A DNA stretch of 35,151 nucleotides, taken from NCBI GenBank assembly GCA_010015655.1, contig ML976724.1, forward strand, positions 44,011 through 79,161, given 5' to 3'. The DNA comes from Bimuria novae-zelandiae CBS 107.79. Taxonomy: Eukaryota; Ascomycota; Dothideomycetes; Pleosporales; Didymosphaeriaceae. This document shows, in pieces, positions 20,697 through 32,151 of the stretch. The translations under genes and the position numbers were made by a program. A model generated the notes under the pieces. It ran no database searches. It was not told where the DNA came from and saw only the letters and a list, made by a program, of their open reading frames with translations. Positions within the stretch are counted from its first letter, which is position 1. Every line of letters starts with the position of its first letter.

Positions 20697-22903
20697 TCAC
20701 AGCTTCGAAGCACAGCAGCCCGGTCCCGTGTTCTCGTCCGTGTATAGAATGCTCTTGTTCTTCTCTTGTGTAGAAGGCGCTACGTCCAAGCTTGGATTAC
20801 CGTGGAAGAAGTTGACGGGCTTCAGACTGACCATCATCTTCTCGCTGGGCATCACTGGCCAATCCTCAATACGCGGGTTGTGAGTAGAACCGAACGTGTG
20901 CCAGACGACTAAATCGCTGTTCCTGACAGACTCCTGTTCGCCAGATGCTGCTCGATTTTGGATTGCGGATGCAATACCTTCCCCACCCATCGACTGCATC
21001 GTGTAACGTCCTGAAGGAAAGAGCTCGTCGTCTCTATACCTGGTCACCCACACAGCGTGCTGTCCGTACTCCGATCGCTTTGCGTGGAACGAGTTCTTGT
21101 CTGCCAACAACATCTGGCTGTAGAAAGGCATAAGTTTGAACCCGACAGGTGTATTGGTAATAGGGTTGACCTTCGCCTCATTGACGAATTTGAAGGTTCG
21201 GGCTTTGGATAAGTCCAGGTCGAAACCACCCTCCTTCTCGACAAACCGACTCTTGGTCACGTATCCCACACCAAAGGGATTGCTTTCATCAAGCGGCATG
21301 GCTTCAGACTCCTCGATTGAGACTGAGTTCTTCTGGCCGTCGATCGCTGTGTCAATGCGCAGGCAGAATAGATGTTGATGGTATGGTGCAAGGACCCCGG
21401 GTGCCACAATGGTGCCGTAGGGTATCTTAGCGTCCTCGCCGAAGTTTGTGGGGACGGTGGAGAGAATTCCAGTGGCGCGGACCTCATAGTATATCGATGC
21501 GTCCTGGCAGAAGTGGAAAGCAAAGATATATTCGTAGTTGCTGACAGTGATGATGGTCTGCAGGACGAGTATTCGTGATCGCGTTACGACCGCATGTCCT
21601 GTGCGGAAGTTGGTGTGCTTCCAGAGGATTCCGTCGTCTTGCTCGTGGCAGCAGACAACGTTGGGCAACTTCATTGGCTCACCGGAACGTGTGTTGTGCC
21701 ACGCGTCAAAGTACTTGATGGTGCCTACAAATATTCTGTCATTAGTGTGATGCTGAACATGTGAGAAAGAGCGATGAGAGACCAACCTAGACAGTCGCAA
21801 CCGAGCTTCAAGTTGTTGGCGTTGATGCCCGCACCATCGTTGCCCAAGTCGAAAGCCGCTTTTCTTGGGTACGGTGCCCGTGGATCACCATACGGCACAA
21901 ACATCTCAGAAAGTGATAAGCGATAGAAAAGGCTGCGGTCATCATATCGGATATCGTGCAGTGTTAGACCCTCTCGGTAGTTGAAGCCAACCCGGAATGA
22001 CCACTTCTCCCAGTTCAACTGGTTACCACCAATCTTGAACGAAGGGCCTTCGGGCTGAACCACCTGATAGGGTTTGGTGGAGGTGCGAAGGTTTGGCCGT
22101 AGTTCAGGGTGGTATTCGCTTGTCGCAGTCGAATGTATCTTTCGTCGATCGAATGGACGAGGCTCATTGTGGATTTGTTCGTCTGGAGAGGAAGCGAGAC
22201 GATATACCCTGGTGATCTCTAGCTCCTCCGAGATCTCTGCGCAAATATCGAGTGGGTACGCATAATAATTTGCGTCTTGATGCTCCAGTAGACGGAGGTA
22301 GAACCAACACTAACACATAATTCAGCGAGTAATAGTAGGCTGTGGAATTGATGTTCATACCATAGTCACACGTTTTGACATGTCGTTTTGTCCATCGGTA
22401 GCATACGTCCACGGCTCAACGACCACGGAAGCCCTAGGAGGCAGTTCAAGCTTGCGTATCTCGTCTCGCACCCTCGGATCAGCCATGCAAGCGGCTTCCA
22501 CTTCTTTCATGTAAACGGAATCGACGTGGGAGTGCTTGCCTTTCAGGACTTCGAGCTTTAGGACAGTATTCTTAGTAAGGTTTACATGAAGCTCGTGCAG
22601 CTCAAGTTCCCCGGTAGTGGCTTTAAGCGTTATCTCAACGCGCGCGCAACGTATTGGGATCCACTGATGAGGCAGCTGGCGATGCTCGTGGTCGAGGAAA
22701 GCGATCATCTCGTTCTTTGGTGGTTCCTTCAGTGTGATGACTTTGAAGCTGACATCTTGACCCGTGTATCGTGAGCGCACCACTTCAGCCGCCTTTCGAG
22801 TATCATTAGTTTGCTGATTGGAAGCACGATAGGATTGCGGAGGCACACTCACCTTGTTGATTTCCGAAGGAGTGAGCGGATCGAAAGGGTGCGGCACGGC
22901 CAT
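20697..22903 (-). CDS. copper amine oxidase with peroxisomal C-terminal signal; exons 22903-22853, 22792-22361, 22309-21787, 21724-20697
   Basis: Spliced product of 677 aa, a usual length. The family oxidises primary amines to aldehydes, releasing ammonia and hydrogen peroxide, using copper and topaquinone made from an active-site Tyr. Seen: cofactor motif SNYEY with the modified Tyr at 399; catalytic base Asp315 in AAFDLGNDGAG; copper ligands His451 and His453 in APYHQHLFCLRID, and His617 in TFGSTHNPRIEDWPVMP. Arm-domain landmarks are HPFDPLTPSEI at the N-terminus and CWFYLRLLEH at the start of exon 3. All introns are GT..AG (60, 51 and 62 bp). The start at 22903 places MAVPHPFDPL where family members begin. 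The protein ends CCASKL; SKL is a canonical PTS1, so peroxisomal import is expected, fitting peroxide disposal by catalase. It converges on the Egh16-like gene. Confidence 0.95.
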
Positions 22904-23389
22904 ACTGGAGAGCTTTACTGACCGTGTGTGATGCCAGGATGCAAGATGGAAAGTTTGCTTGCTGCATTTTATATATATCATCCTGTATCACGTGCGATAA
23001 CCGGCGCCGCGATGGCCGCTGCAGCATCGACCGAGTTCGGGCGAAGCACGCCAGCACGCCCTATCATCATGTCAAGCATATACGCATACGAATGCCTTAG
23101 GAGGTATAGGTTCTCGTGTTCTCCTCAATGCTCGGAGCCACGCACCTCCAAAGGTAACGCTCGCTTGCGCGGCGCTTCCACTCAGCACCTGGTTTACGCT
23201 AATGATGCTGATGAATATAGAATTTCTGATGGTTGGATGATCATTTTGAGGTTGCGTATGCCTCTGACTAGCGATGAGAAGATAGCGACGACTAAGAATT
23301 CATTGCAAGTGCACGTATAACACAGGGCTTCAGAGGCCTGGTGTTGTGCGAACTGGATGTGTGAATTGACTAAGCAGGTCTTGGCCTGC
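22904..23389. other. upstream region of amine oxidase gene
   Basis: About 0.5 kb from the amine oxidase start to the left inverted repeat of the Tc1/mariner element. Apart from the TATA-like element, nothing was recognised. The plus-strand open frame 22928-23320 overlaps the promoter and looks accidental. Confidence 0.5.
22966..22980 (-). promoter_or_regulatory. TATA-like element of the amine oxidase gene
   Basis: On the minus strand the sequence TGATATATATAAAAT lies about 65-75 bp upstream of the start codon, a plausible TATA-box position with a short 5' UTR. Confidence 0.5.
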
Positions 23390-23434
23390 CACCAGGTGGC
23401 GAGCTAATTCGTGATCGGTGTACGTAAGCAGCAC
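23390..23434 (+). repeat. left terminal inverted repeat
   Basis: Begins CACCAGGTGGCGAGCTAATT and continues CGTGATCGGTGTACGTAAGC; pairs with 24996-25037 with only a few differences, G/T and C/T changes plus a 3-bp length difference near the inner end. Confidence 0.9.
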
Positions 23435-23514
23435 TAGCCATCAACAACAGCCCCTCCATCTACAACAAAACTTCACCCTTACACTAATCACCCAAATCTC
23501 GTCCGATTCCTACG

Positions 23515-24831
23515 ATGAGCAGCTCAATCGACGCGCCGCGAACGCCCGAACGCTCTGAACCTAATATCCAATATACTACGCCTACGAAATCAGCCTACCT
23601 ACACCGTTGTAGCCACCGGGCGAATAGCGAGACTATTAACGACGTCAACAAGCTATTTTAAATCTCTAAGGCTATAAGTAGACGTTAGAGGCGTTAATAA
23701 CGCAAGCTAGGTATAAAGATCGCGCAAAGGCGTACGCGCAAACCTTTAGCTAAGCTTAATAGTAACAAGCTTAGGAGAGCTTTTTAAACGCCTATACAAG
23801 TTCTTAAACACATAGCAGAGCCTAAGTAGAATCCCTACAGTTAACGCCCGCTTACCTATTAAGCTAAAAAGTATAGCGTTAAGCTCTCTAAGCGTTAGTT
23901 ATAATACAACTTTAGTTAACGACTCGACGCTTACATGTACATGGCGCCCTATAGTAATTCTTTAACAAACGCCAACAAAGCTGCGCGCGTATAGTATGGC
24001 TAGTAGAACAAGAATCTACCTATTGCAGGTTACTAGGATCAAGTTTTCTTCACTAACAAGGCTCATTTTAACCTACATAAGCGCCTCTAAAAGCCTCGTC
24101 AGCTGCGTCGACGCGGGCAGCAAAAACGATACAGAAAAGTTACTAATATGCAGCCTTGGAGCGCTCCTAAGGGTCAGGTTTTACACATGTACGCCTGCGT
24201 TAACTGGGACTTCAAATCAGAGCTCTACTTTTACAACGATAATAAAGAGATACCTACAGTCGTTAAGCCTCCGCCGAAACCTCGTAAAAGGATGTATAAG
24301 TCCTCTCAGCAGTACAAAGAGCGCGTACAAGAATAGGAGGCTCATAAGCCTCCTAAAGTCGACGTAGATCCTCAGGGGAACCATATGACGCAAGCCTACT
24401 ATACAGAGCATGTACTACCTACGTATATTAAGATCCTCAACGACGCGCGCACTCGTAATCCTTATAAATATCTTATTCTATAAGAAGATAATAACCTATT
24501 GCATAGTATAAGATTAAAACACAACGTTGCGCGTATATTTAAGATATCTTAAGGAGTGCGGCTCCTCATACACCCAGGGAGGTCACCAGATCTCAATCCT
24601 ACAGAAGGATGCTGGCTCATCCTTAAAGAAAAGGCCAAAAGGCGTCTCCACAAGCCATGTGAAGGTGAGACGCCTTAGGATAGGACTACAAAACACCTCA
24701 AGGATATACTACGGCAAATATGGGATGAGATCTCTATCAATGAGATCAGGGAGCTTATCGAGGAGATGCCAGATCGCTGCCAAAGGCTCATAGAAACTGG
24801 CGGCGAGAAGATACGCTCACAACGCTGGTGA
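23515..24831 (+). pseudogene. Tc1/mariner-like transposase, interrupted by stops
   Basis: From the ATG at 23515 (MSSSIDAPRTPERSEPNI) to the TGA at 24829-24831 there are 438 codons in one unbroken frame, with several TAA/TAG stops and no frameshift detected. The N-terminal part would be the helix-turn-helix region. The catalytic part shows YACVNWDFKSELYFYND (about residues 219-235), an EDNN stretch where the second catalytic Asp (D-N-D/A) is expected, then HNVARIFK, and SPDLNPTEGCWLILKEKAKR with the catalytic Glu. The C-terminus EMPDRCQRLIETGGEKIRS is typical of fungal members. Stops fall where Gln, Trp or Arg codons are expected, as RIP would cause. Inactive now. Confidence 0.88.
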
Positions 24832-24995
24832 ATATACTGTAGAGATCCTGAGATCTCAACACCAAATCTGAGCTCTACGCGTCAGATTTAAGCTTTAAAA
24901 TCAAGTTCAGCCTCAAATCAAGTCAATATGCGTCAAGAACCTCAGAATCTCGACTTTGTATGGTGATTACTATGGGAGAACAAAATTTGGCGGTT

Positions 24996-25037
24996 GTGCT
25001 TACATAAACCGATCACGAATTAGCTCGCCACCTGGTG
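24996..25037 (-). repeat. right terminal inverted repeat
   Basis: Reverse complement begins CACCAGGTGGCGAGCTAATT and continues CGTGATCGGTTTATGTAAGC, matching the left end. Confidence 0.9.
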
Positions 25038-25145
25038 CTGCCACAGCCCGCTCCGTATCAACGTGACCTCCGAACGACGCAATCTGGCCGTAGAGCTCAA
25101 GCTCGCGCAAGCTCACCACACCGCGAATCTCCGCTATTCCGCAAC

Positions 25146-26198
25146 ATGGCGAACAGAGGCTATGATGTCGTTGTCGATGTCGACCAAGAAGTACGTACAG
25201 CCCGCGTTTTTGATCTCTTACCCTACTTACGGAACTGCAGGGCGACCTAGGCCATACCGACCTGCAAGAGGACCTCGAGTTCCATAGCTCCAGTAAGCTT
25301 CGCTGTTCTATTCTGATAGCTGCAACTAATAGAGACGTGTGAAGACTTTGAAAATTCATCCAATACGCGCAACAAGATCCAGCCCGATTCTACCTCCACC
25401 GGTTTCCTCCCCGCGCCTGCCTCTGCATCCTCGAACCGCAAACACTACCTCTGGACGCTCTCGTTCTACGCGCAAGCTTTCGATGTCGACACCAATGAGG
25501 TTCTCCGCCGCTGCACAGCCACTGTATACCCACGCGCGAACTTTCTCGACGTGCTCGAAGGCAATCCCGACCTCTACGGCCCGGTATGGGTAGCCACGAC
25601 AGTTGTAGTGATACTTTTCTTGACCGGCACCATCAATCAGTATCTCGCAAGCGAAGGCAAGAAGCACTTTGCGTACGATTTCAAGCTCTTGAGTGGCGCG
25701 GCGGGGCTAGTGTATGGGTATACGGGGGTTGTGCCGGCGGGGCTGTGGGCAGTGCTCAAATGGTATGGGAGCGAGAGTGCAAATTTGCTAGAGTGTATCT
25801 GCCTCTACGGGTACGCGAATCTCGTATGGATACCGGTGGCGATTGCTAGCATCAGCACTATAAACAGTAAGTCGATCCCTTATCGGACGAAAGCAGAGCG
25901 GACATGCTGACATTGGGGTGGTGTAGTCCTCAACTTCATCTTCGTAGCGCTCGGCTTCGCTGCCTCCGTTTTCTTCCTCCTCCGCAACCTCTACCCTATT
26001 CTGAGCTCCACTGAAGCGAAGACTTCGAAGATCCTCCTCATCGTCGTCCTCGTCTTGCACACCGGCTTCGCGATCGCCATCAAGGTCTTGTTTTTTGCAG
26101 CTACAAGTCCTGTGGGACCGAAAGATGGTGACAAGAGAGCCGGGGGCGCCGGAGGAGATAAGAAGGGCAACATGTTGAGGATGTTGCGGAGGATGTGA
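25146..26198 (+). CDS. Yip1-domain Golgi membrane protein (YIPF1/2, Yip5-like); exons 25146-25190, 25241-25292, 25345-25866, 25927-26198
   Basis: Spliced product of 296 aa. Introns: 25191-25240 (GTACGT..CAG), 25293-25344 (GTAAGC..AAG) and 25867-25926 (GTAAGT..TAG). Yip1-domain proteins are multispanning ER/Golgi membrane proteins that bind Rab GTPases and act in vesicle traffic. Seen: an acidic, polar N-terminus (1-65), YLWTLSFYAQAFDVDTNEVL (67-86), and NPDLYGPVWV leading into TM1 (about 113-132). More hydrophobic segments follow at about 151-172, 180-200, 206-227 and 237-257, with family-type YDFKLLSGA and LYGYANLVWIP motifs, and a basic tail rich in Gly and Lys. Five TM segments and the length fit YIPF1/2-like proteins. 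An alternative intron-2 acceptor (TAG ending 25332) would add four residues but leave a 40-bp intron. The transposon end lies 108 bp upstream, so its promoter was rebuilt or is very short. Confidence 0.88.
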
Positions 26199-26823
26199 GG
26201 GATCTGGGGTAGGTAGGTTTGAGGAGCATGGGAAATGGCATTTTGGGCCTGATACTGTACGGGTATATTTTTTGGACAATTATAGAGAGTATGGACACTT
26301 GGTTTGACCGTTCATGGCATCGAACTCTAGTTCTTTCCCAAATGCTTGCTCCATGTATATGCAGGGTCAACTCATTCTAGAAAGCATTTGCACACGATTT
26401 AATGGTCTATCAGTTGCGAGTTCGATTTGATGAACAGAACATTAGCGACCTGGCTACATTATGGCGGTGTTCACACAGTAATGTTTTGCGCATGTGAGGA
26501 AGATTTAGAGTTAGACCTGGGTGGCTCCTTTGCCTATCTACACGCGATTAGACCATGCCATGGGCTACTCCGATCACGAAGAAGCGTTCGCTTCTTCGGT
26601 GTGTTGCCAGTCGCAGAATGATGTTCTACGAGCTACAACATTGACATAGGAGCCAAAATTATGTTGTCATAGCAGCCCAGGTAGCTGTGATAGGGTCCGG
26701 TTCGGGACGGCCGACCTATTTTCCGGGCCGCGAAAGCATGCGTGAAGCGAGTCATGGCAGATGTTCACATGGTATACGCTAGAACATTGAGCATCCAGGG
26801 CATTTCAAATAGATCGTTGATAT
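26199..26823. other. intergenic region downstream of Yip1-family gene
   Basis: About 0.6 kb of normal composition, including the 3' UTR. No gene, RNA gene or repeat was recognised; the 64-codon frame at 26427-26621 has no supporting feature. Confidence 0.55.
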
Positions 26824-26837
26824 ACACACACACACAC
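26824..26837. repeat. (AC)7 microsatellite at the edge of the LINE relic
   Basis: Seven AC units, preceded by TAT. On the minus strand this is a (GT) run directly after the last recognisable part of the LINE, at the change from normal to RIPed composition. Confidence 0.8.
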
Positions 26838-29800
26838 TTCATTAACGCCCGGCGGCTAAGCTAAAAGGGCTACTAACGCTAATTTACTATTTCACTTCCT
26901 CTAGTAATCTTAGCTTTATTTAGCCCTTATATCTACATTATTCTACTTCCTCTAGCAGGTTCTAATCTTATTTAGCCTATATTTAATCCCTTTACGCTTT
27001 CGTCCTTCTCTACTTGCCCTTTCTCTCTAATTTCTCGTGGGTTAGTAGTGTTAATCGCAGACTAGCTTAGAGTGTATTCTCTAAGTATTTAACGTCCTAT
27101 CTTTAGCGGGTGAAGCGGCGCCTGCTTCTATGCCATAAGGTAATGTGTAGGATGGGTTAATTATATAAGGTGGTTAAGAATCTTCGTTTGTCTGCTGTTA
27201 GTTTGCGTTAAGGCGACCTATAGCGATTATAAACCGTATTATTACTCGGACCGCGTTTATATTTGGAGCCCATTTCTCGTCATCCGTAGGGGCCTTTCCA
27301 CCTAGGTAGAAAGACATGTTGCTTCTATTTATTTATGTATATTATAATATCTCCGTCCTCTGCGTTATCTATCTTCTATATTAGAAGAGAAAGTGTTTTA
27401 CTATCTCTTGCGCTTGTCTGCACTCGCACTAATCTATTATAAAGGCTTTAATTTAGTGTAAATATGCGTTTAACCTTGCTATGCCTGTTCTAAGTTAGGC
27501 AAGTACGCTAGCTTCTTTTTATAGTAGTTAGTCGTAGAGTTGCCGCGTATGCTTTCCCGATAGTGCTATATTAATCGTTTTAGAGTATTTCCTAACCCTT
27601 TTTAGTAGCCTTTTAGCAGTGCTAAGTTTTCTTACGATGTTAAGTGTTGTCAATCGCATCCTAGAGAGCGGTGCCTATAGTATAGCGCCTGGTCTTGTGG
27701 CTTCCTTTGCCTTCCTTTTGGCGAGTGTTGCAAGTTCGTATTCTTCGCTTATTAGGAGCCATAGGAACGATATCGTATTCCCCTCTCTTTCTAATGCTAT
27801 GATCGATCTGTAGATGCTGCTAATATATCTCTGTCCTAATTATTAGTGTGGTCTTCTTAGTGTGAGTACGATAGCTTTATTTCTTATTACTAGTGCAATA
27901 TTGCAGGACCTAAGCTTTAGTAGCATGTCTATAGTTTTTACTATTACTGCTAACTCTCTTGCGTACGGGTTCTGCTCTTCCCTCTTGCCTAGTGTGGTAG
28001 AGAGGACAAGAGTTTTTTATTATAGATTTTAATTGCTCCGCCTATTCCTACTACACTATTTTATAACAAGCTACTTACGGCGATGCGTACTGCCTAGTCT
28101 AAGTTAAGGCTTAGTGCTACGTCCTTAGTAATTATCTATGCTCTTTTCTCCTATGGCGCTAGTAGGCACGGATTAATAATTTCTAGTTCTTTTATTATAA
28201 TGCCCTTAAGCGCTTCCGCTACTTAGTAGAGTGGCGAGCGGTGTTATCTCCTAAATTTTCGCATCCAAGATGTGTTCCTTTAAAGGGGGTTGCTCTTAGG
28301 TAGCGTATAAATATCTGTCTATAGCTTAGTCGCCTGTTTCTAGAACCATTCCTGCGCGCTGGAGATGTGTGCTTCGGCTTTCGCTACACTTATTACTACT
28401 ATAGTAAACGTCCCTATAATCGCTTGCGCTCTAATTCTTTAGACCCTATTAATAGGTTCTATAAGTTTGTCTTTAAAGGCGTGCATCTAGACATTAGAGG
28501 CATAGTTTATTATTAGGGCGACTATTACTATAAAGAGTTATCGTGCTGTAGCAGGGGAAAGGCCTCTAAGCTATTTAAGCTCTATTACTACTTTTAGGCC
28601 CTTAATGGCTGCTCTCGCGATGTGCTTCTAATACTTTAATTTAGCGTCTATAAGAACTCCGAGTATTTTAACGTAATCCTTTAGTGGTACAGTTTATCCT
28701 TTAATAGTAAACAGTTTGGTAGCACTCTTGTATAATTTACGAGTAAAGTAAATAATTACTATTTTTTCTACTTTAAACATCGCTCTACTTCTTTTCTCCT
28801 AGTCTAGGGCATCGTTAATAATAGCTTTAATACCTTCTTGGTTGCTTTGTGCCGTGGGCCCCGAAACCTATGCTATAAAGTCGTCGACGAAAGCTATCGC
28901 TCCTCCGTGGCTGTTGATGCGTCGTTGTACCAGGTTGGCATTAAAGAAGAGAAACAGGATTAGCGAAAGAGGAGACCCTTACGGTAGTCTAGCCTATAGT
29001 AAGTCTTAAACCTTAGAGGTCTGCTCGTTAACTTGTATCGTGGCAGTGCGTGCTGAGCAAAACGCTTTTATCTACTATAGTAGCTTCTCTAATATGCCTC
29101 GTGCTTTCATTCTCTGCAGCAGTCTCTCTTTATAGACTCTATTATACGCCCCTTTAACGTTAAAACTAATTAGGCTAATAATCTATTAACCCTGCCACGC
29201 GGTATAAATCTACTCTTGTAGGAGAACTAGTGCTTATTTAGCTAATTATTATTTGCGAGCTCTAAAGTGGTTAGTAGGGAGGAGGCCGTGTACCTCCACT
29301 ATGTGCAAAATCCTTTCTATAACTACCAACTCTAGGAGCTTCCTAAGCGTCGCTAGGAGTAAGATTAGCCTCTAGGCCTTTGCGATTATGTAGTCTTCCT
29401 TACTAGGCTTCTTAAGCGGGATAATCTTAGCGTATTACTATTAGCTAGGTAGCACTCCCTCCTCTAGCGACTTTCGGAATAGCAATAAGACGTGGTATTT
29501 AACCACTAGCTAGGTCTACTTTTAGATTATAGCTAGCAGGCTATTATCTTCTAGTGTCTTCTAAGGCTTCGCGGCGTGTAGCTACCTTTTCACCTCCTTA
29601 AGTATAATGTCTAGCATCTTAATAAGAGCTCTTTGCGGTTTAGGCCCTTTATCTTCTATATTACTCGGAAGTAGGGGAAAAAATATAGCTAATAACTCCT
29701 CTGCTTGCTCCTTATAGTTAGCCGTAGTTATCCCGTTAGCTCTATTAAGCTATAGGATTTTCCTAAACGCCTTGCTACCAGCTTTTAGGTATTTAGCCGC

Positions 29801-32013
29801 CTTCTAGATATTGTCGTTGTCTGCTAGAAACTTATTCTAGTGCCTTTTCTTTTGTTACTGGATAGCATCGTGGTACTATTTTAACGCTCCTTTTGCTATT
29901 TCTTCTAGATCTGGCTTGGCTACACCTGCTTGCCTCTCGGCTCGGGCGCGGTTCCTCTAGTATATATAGATACGGCGTAGCTGCGTCAGGTCCTGGGTCC
30001 ACCATCTTTTCGTGTAAGGTAATAGTTTAGCCCTAGGTGTTAGTGCGTGGACTGCCTCTGAGACTGCTGCCATTAGTCTATCCGTCCTCTACTGTACTAT
30101 GCCCTCTACCAAGGCGGAGCTAAGTGTCCTAGCAATCTTATTATTTATTTCTTTCTAAGGTGCGTTTTTAAGTAGAAGCCGCTCCTGCTACTATAGTATT
30201 AGAACTAAAGTATCAAAGAACGTTTAGATTGTTTAGTAGTCGGAGCTATATTCTATTTTGTGTATTACGCATTTAAGCGCTGTATTAGCCAGATCCTTTA
30301 ATACTAGAACTAAGTTAATAGTTATCTTATAGTCCCTACCATGCTATGTCTTCGTGCCTTGTTAGAGTAGGCTGCTAAGTGCGAATTTGTTTATTAGGTT
30401 AATAATTAGGTCTACTTTGCCTTATCTCTCTACTGTTACGTCTTCTCCTCCCCAAAGCTAGTCGTGTTAGTTGAAGTCCCCAGCTAGTAGTATATCTACT
30501 ATTGTGCTAGCATTCTGTCTAGCGTTGTAGATAAGCTTGCGTAGGGTGTCGCATGATTCTCGTAGCACCCTTAGATTTCCTCCGGGTATATAGACTAACA
30601 CTACCAGGAGTTAACGTTCATAAAGCCGTATAATCGCTGCTATTATATCCAGGGACTCGATCTATACTTGCTCTATATTTACTTCTTTGTTAACCTAAAG
30701 CATGCTCTGGATTGGCCACCTTCCTTCTCGCTAGGTTAACGGTACTATCTTAACCTACTTATAGTATTATATTAGGATTATTAAGAGCTAGCCTTAGATC
30801 CTCCGTGCGTATAGTTCTTAAATAGCTAATACTATTACGTCTTATATTTCTTTATTGTTTATTAGGCTGTTATATACCTCTTCTTATTTTCTTACGTTTA
30901 GCTGGAACATGCTGAAGACTCTACTTATTTTAAGATAAGTAGAGCTTCTAGTAGTTTCTACTAAATAATTCGTGTGGACCTCCGCATGGGATGCACCTTA
31001 GTACTACTTCGCTATAGTTCTTATAGTAGTAGGCTTCTTTAGCGCACCTTGCGCACTTTTATGCATTTTTATATTAATAAGCCTTATAACTAATCTCCTA
31101 GTAGTTATAGCATTACTTTAGTCGCGATTAGTATTTAAATGCGCTTATTGTGCCAGATTCTCCTCTAGCGTGAAAGAAGCCTTCTATAATAAGTCTCTTC
31201 GCATCGCTAGCCTTGTTAAGGTATATAAATATTAAGCTATAAGCTTTTGGAACGTCCTTCTTACTTAGCTATACTATCTTAATAACTATTATTTTGTTTT
31301 CCTTACTAAAGGCCTCTGCTGCTCCCGCTTTAACTTTATTATATTTATCTAGCACTACTATTCTTTTAATATTATTAACCTTAATTAGATAGAGATTATC
31401 GCGTAGTACACGCGTACTTGCTCTAATCTTTTCTACTACTCTCTTTACTAGTTAGTGCTTAGCTTCGTTTTGACATGCGATTTTAATCCGATTTTGGTTC
31501 TTTTAGACAATGGTTACAGCGCGACACCGCTAGTTTTTATAGTTCTCTATTATGCGGAACTTTTTTTTAATTATTGCTCTAATCGCGCCTGCTAACGTCC
31601 TATTATTTTCATGTCCTGTCCTCGAGGTATTAATTATATAATAGAGTAAGTTAGTAGGGGAGGGCCTAGCTGCTTTAGCGTGCAAGTGGCTTGCTAGCGC
31701 CCTAAAAGTGGCGTTAAACCTAATAGGTTCGCCTTTTGCTGCTATCGCCGCCCAGCTACGCGTGCTAGGGGTACTTAACAAGAGGTTATTAACACGCGTT
31801 TTAAGCTTAGCGATTTCGTTAAGAAGGTTAATATTTTAGTCTATAAGGACCTGTTATTTTTATCTTACTTCTCTAATTTCGCGTCCTAGTTTGGTGATAG
31901 TTTCGCTTTGTTTTTGGATAATGTCTGTTAAAGCGGAGAGCAGGTCTTTGTTTATAGCATTCTTCTTTATCTATAGGGTAGGTTGACTATTTTTGACTAG
32001 AATACACCCACTT
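26838..32013 (-). mobile_element. RIP-degraded Tad1-like LINE (non-LTR retrotransposon)
   Basis: Read on the minus strand. ORF1 remains begin about 31980 and include an open stretch 31781-31530 starting MLSTPSTRSWAAIAAKGEPI. They end in a zinc knuckle C-I-P-C-G-G-P-H-E at about 30998-30970. ORF2 has an endonuclease with LAGDFN at about 30488-30455, then a reverse transcriptase with LP-stop-GSPLSLILFLFFNA (about 28983-28935) and the active site GAIAFVDDF (about 28905-28877), both catalytic Asp kept. RNase H remains lie at about 27800-27650 (EEYELATLAKRKAKEAT). Order and motifs fit the Tad1/I group of fungal LINEs. Stops are mostly TAA/TAG. The 5' limit against the next element and the 3' end at the (AC)7 run are approximate. 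Confidence 0.82.
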
Positions 32014-32151
32014 CTATACAACCTCACTTGCCATTGCTAGTAGTGGTGTTGAGTAACGCTTTAATTGGCGGCGTAGGCTCTCACGTGCGGAGTAAGAGGG
32101 AATGTGGAGGTATGCTCCCGCTCGTTTCCTCTACTTAGCAGCGTGTTGGCC
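32014..32151. repeat. 138-bp direct repeat, distal copy (candidate B2)
   Basis: Matches 32384-32521 over 138 bp with about 14 differences, all transitions. In minus-strand orientation it is the outermost segment of the tyrosine-recombinase element and abuts the LINE. Confidence 0.85.

Larger units (their letters stand above)
23390..25037 (+). mobile_element. Tc1/mariner-type DNA transposon with ~42-bp TIRs, RIPed
   Basis: Near-identical inverted ends bound a 1648-bp element: 23390-23434 on the left and 24996-25037 on the right, both starting CACCAGGTGGCGAGCTAATT when read inward. Between them lies one degraded transposase gene. The bases CTGC occur immediately outside both ends (23386-23389 and 25038-25041); no flanking TA duplication is seen, although TA is usual for this superfamily. 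It lies in the spacer between the amine oxidase and Yip1-family genes, ending 108 bp before the Yip1-family start codon. Confidence 0.88.

Noticed and set aside
22928..23320. Plus-strand 130-codon frame divergent from the amine oxidase
   Set aside because: It starts inside the amine oxidase promoter/5' UTR and has no motif, Kozak support or neighbour logic.
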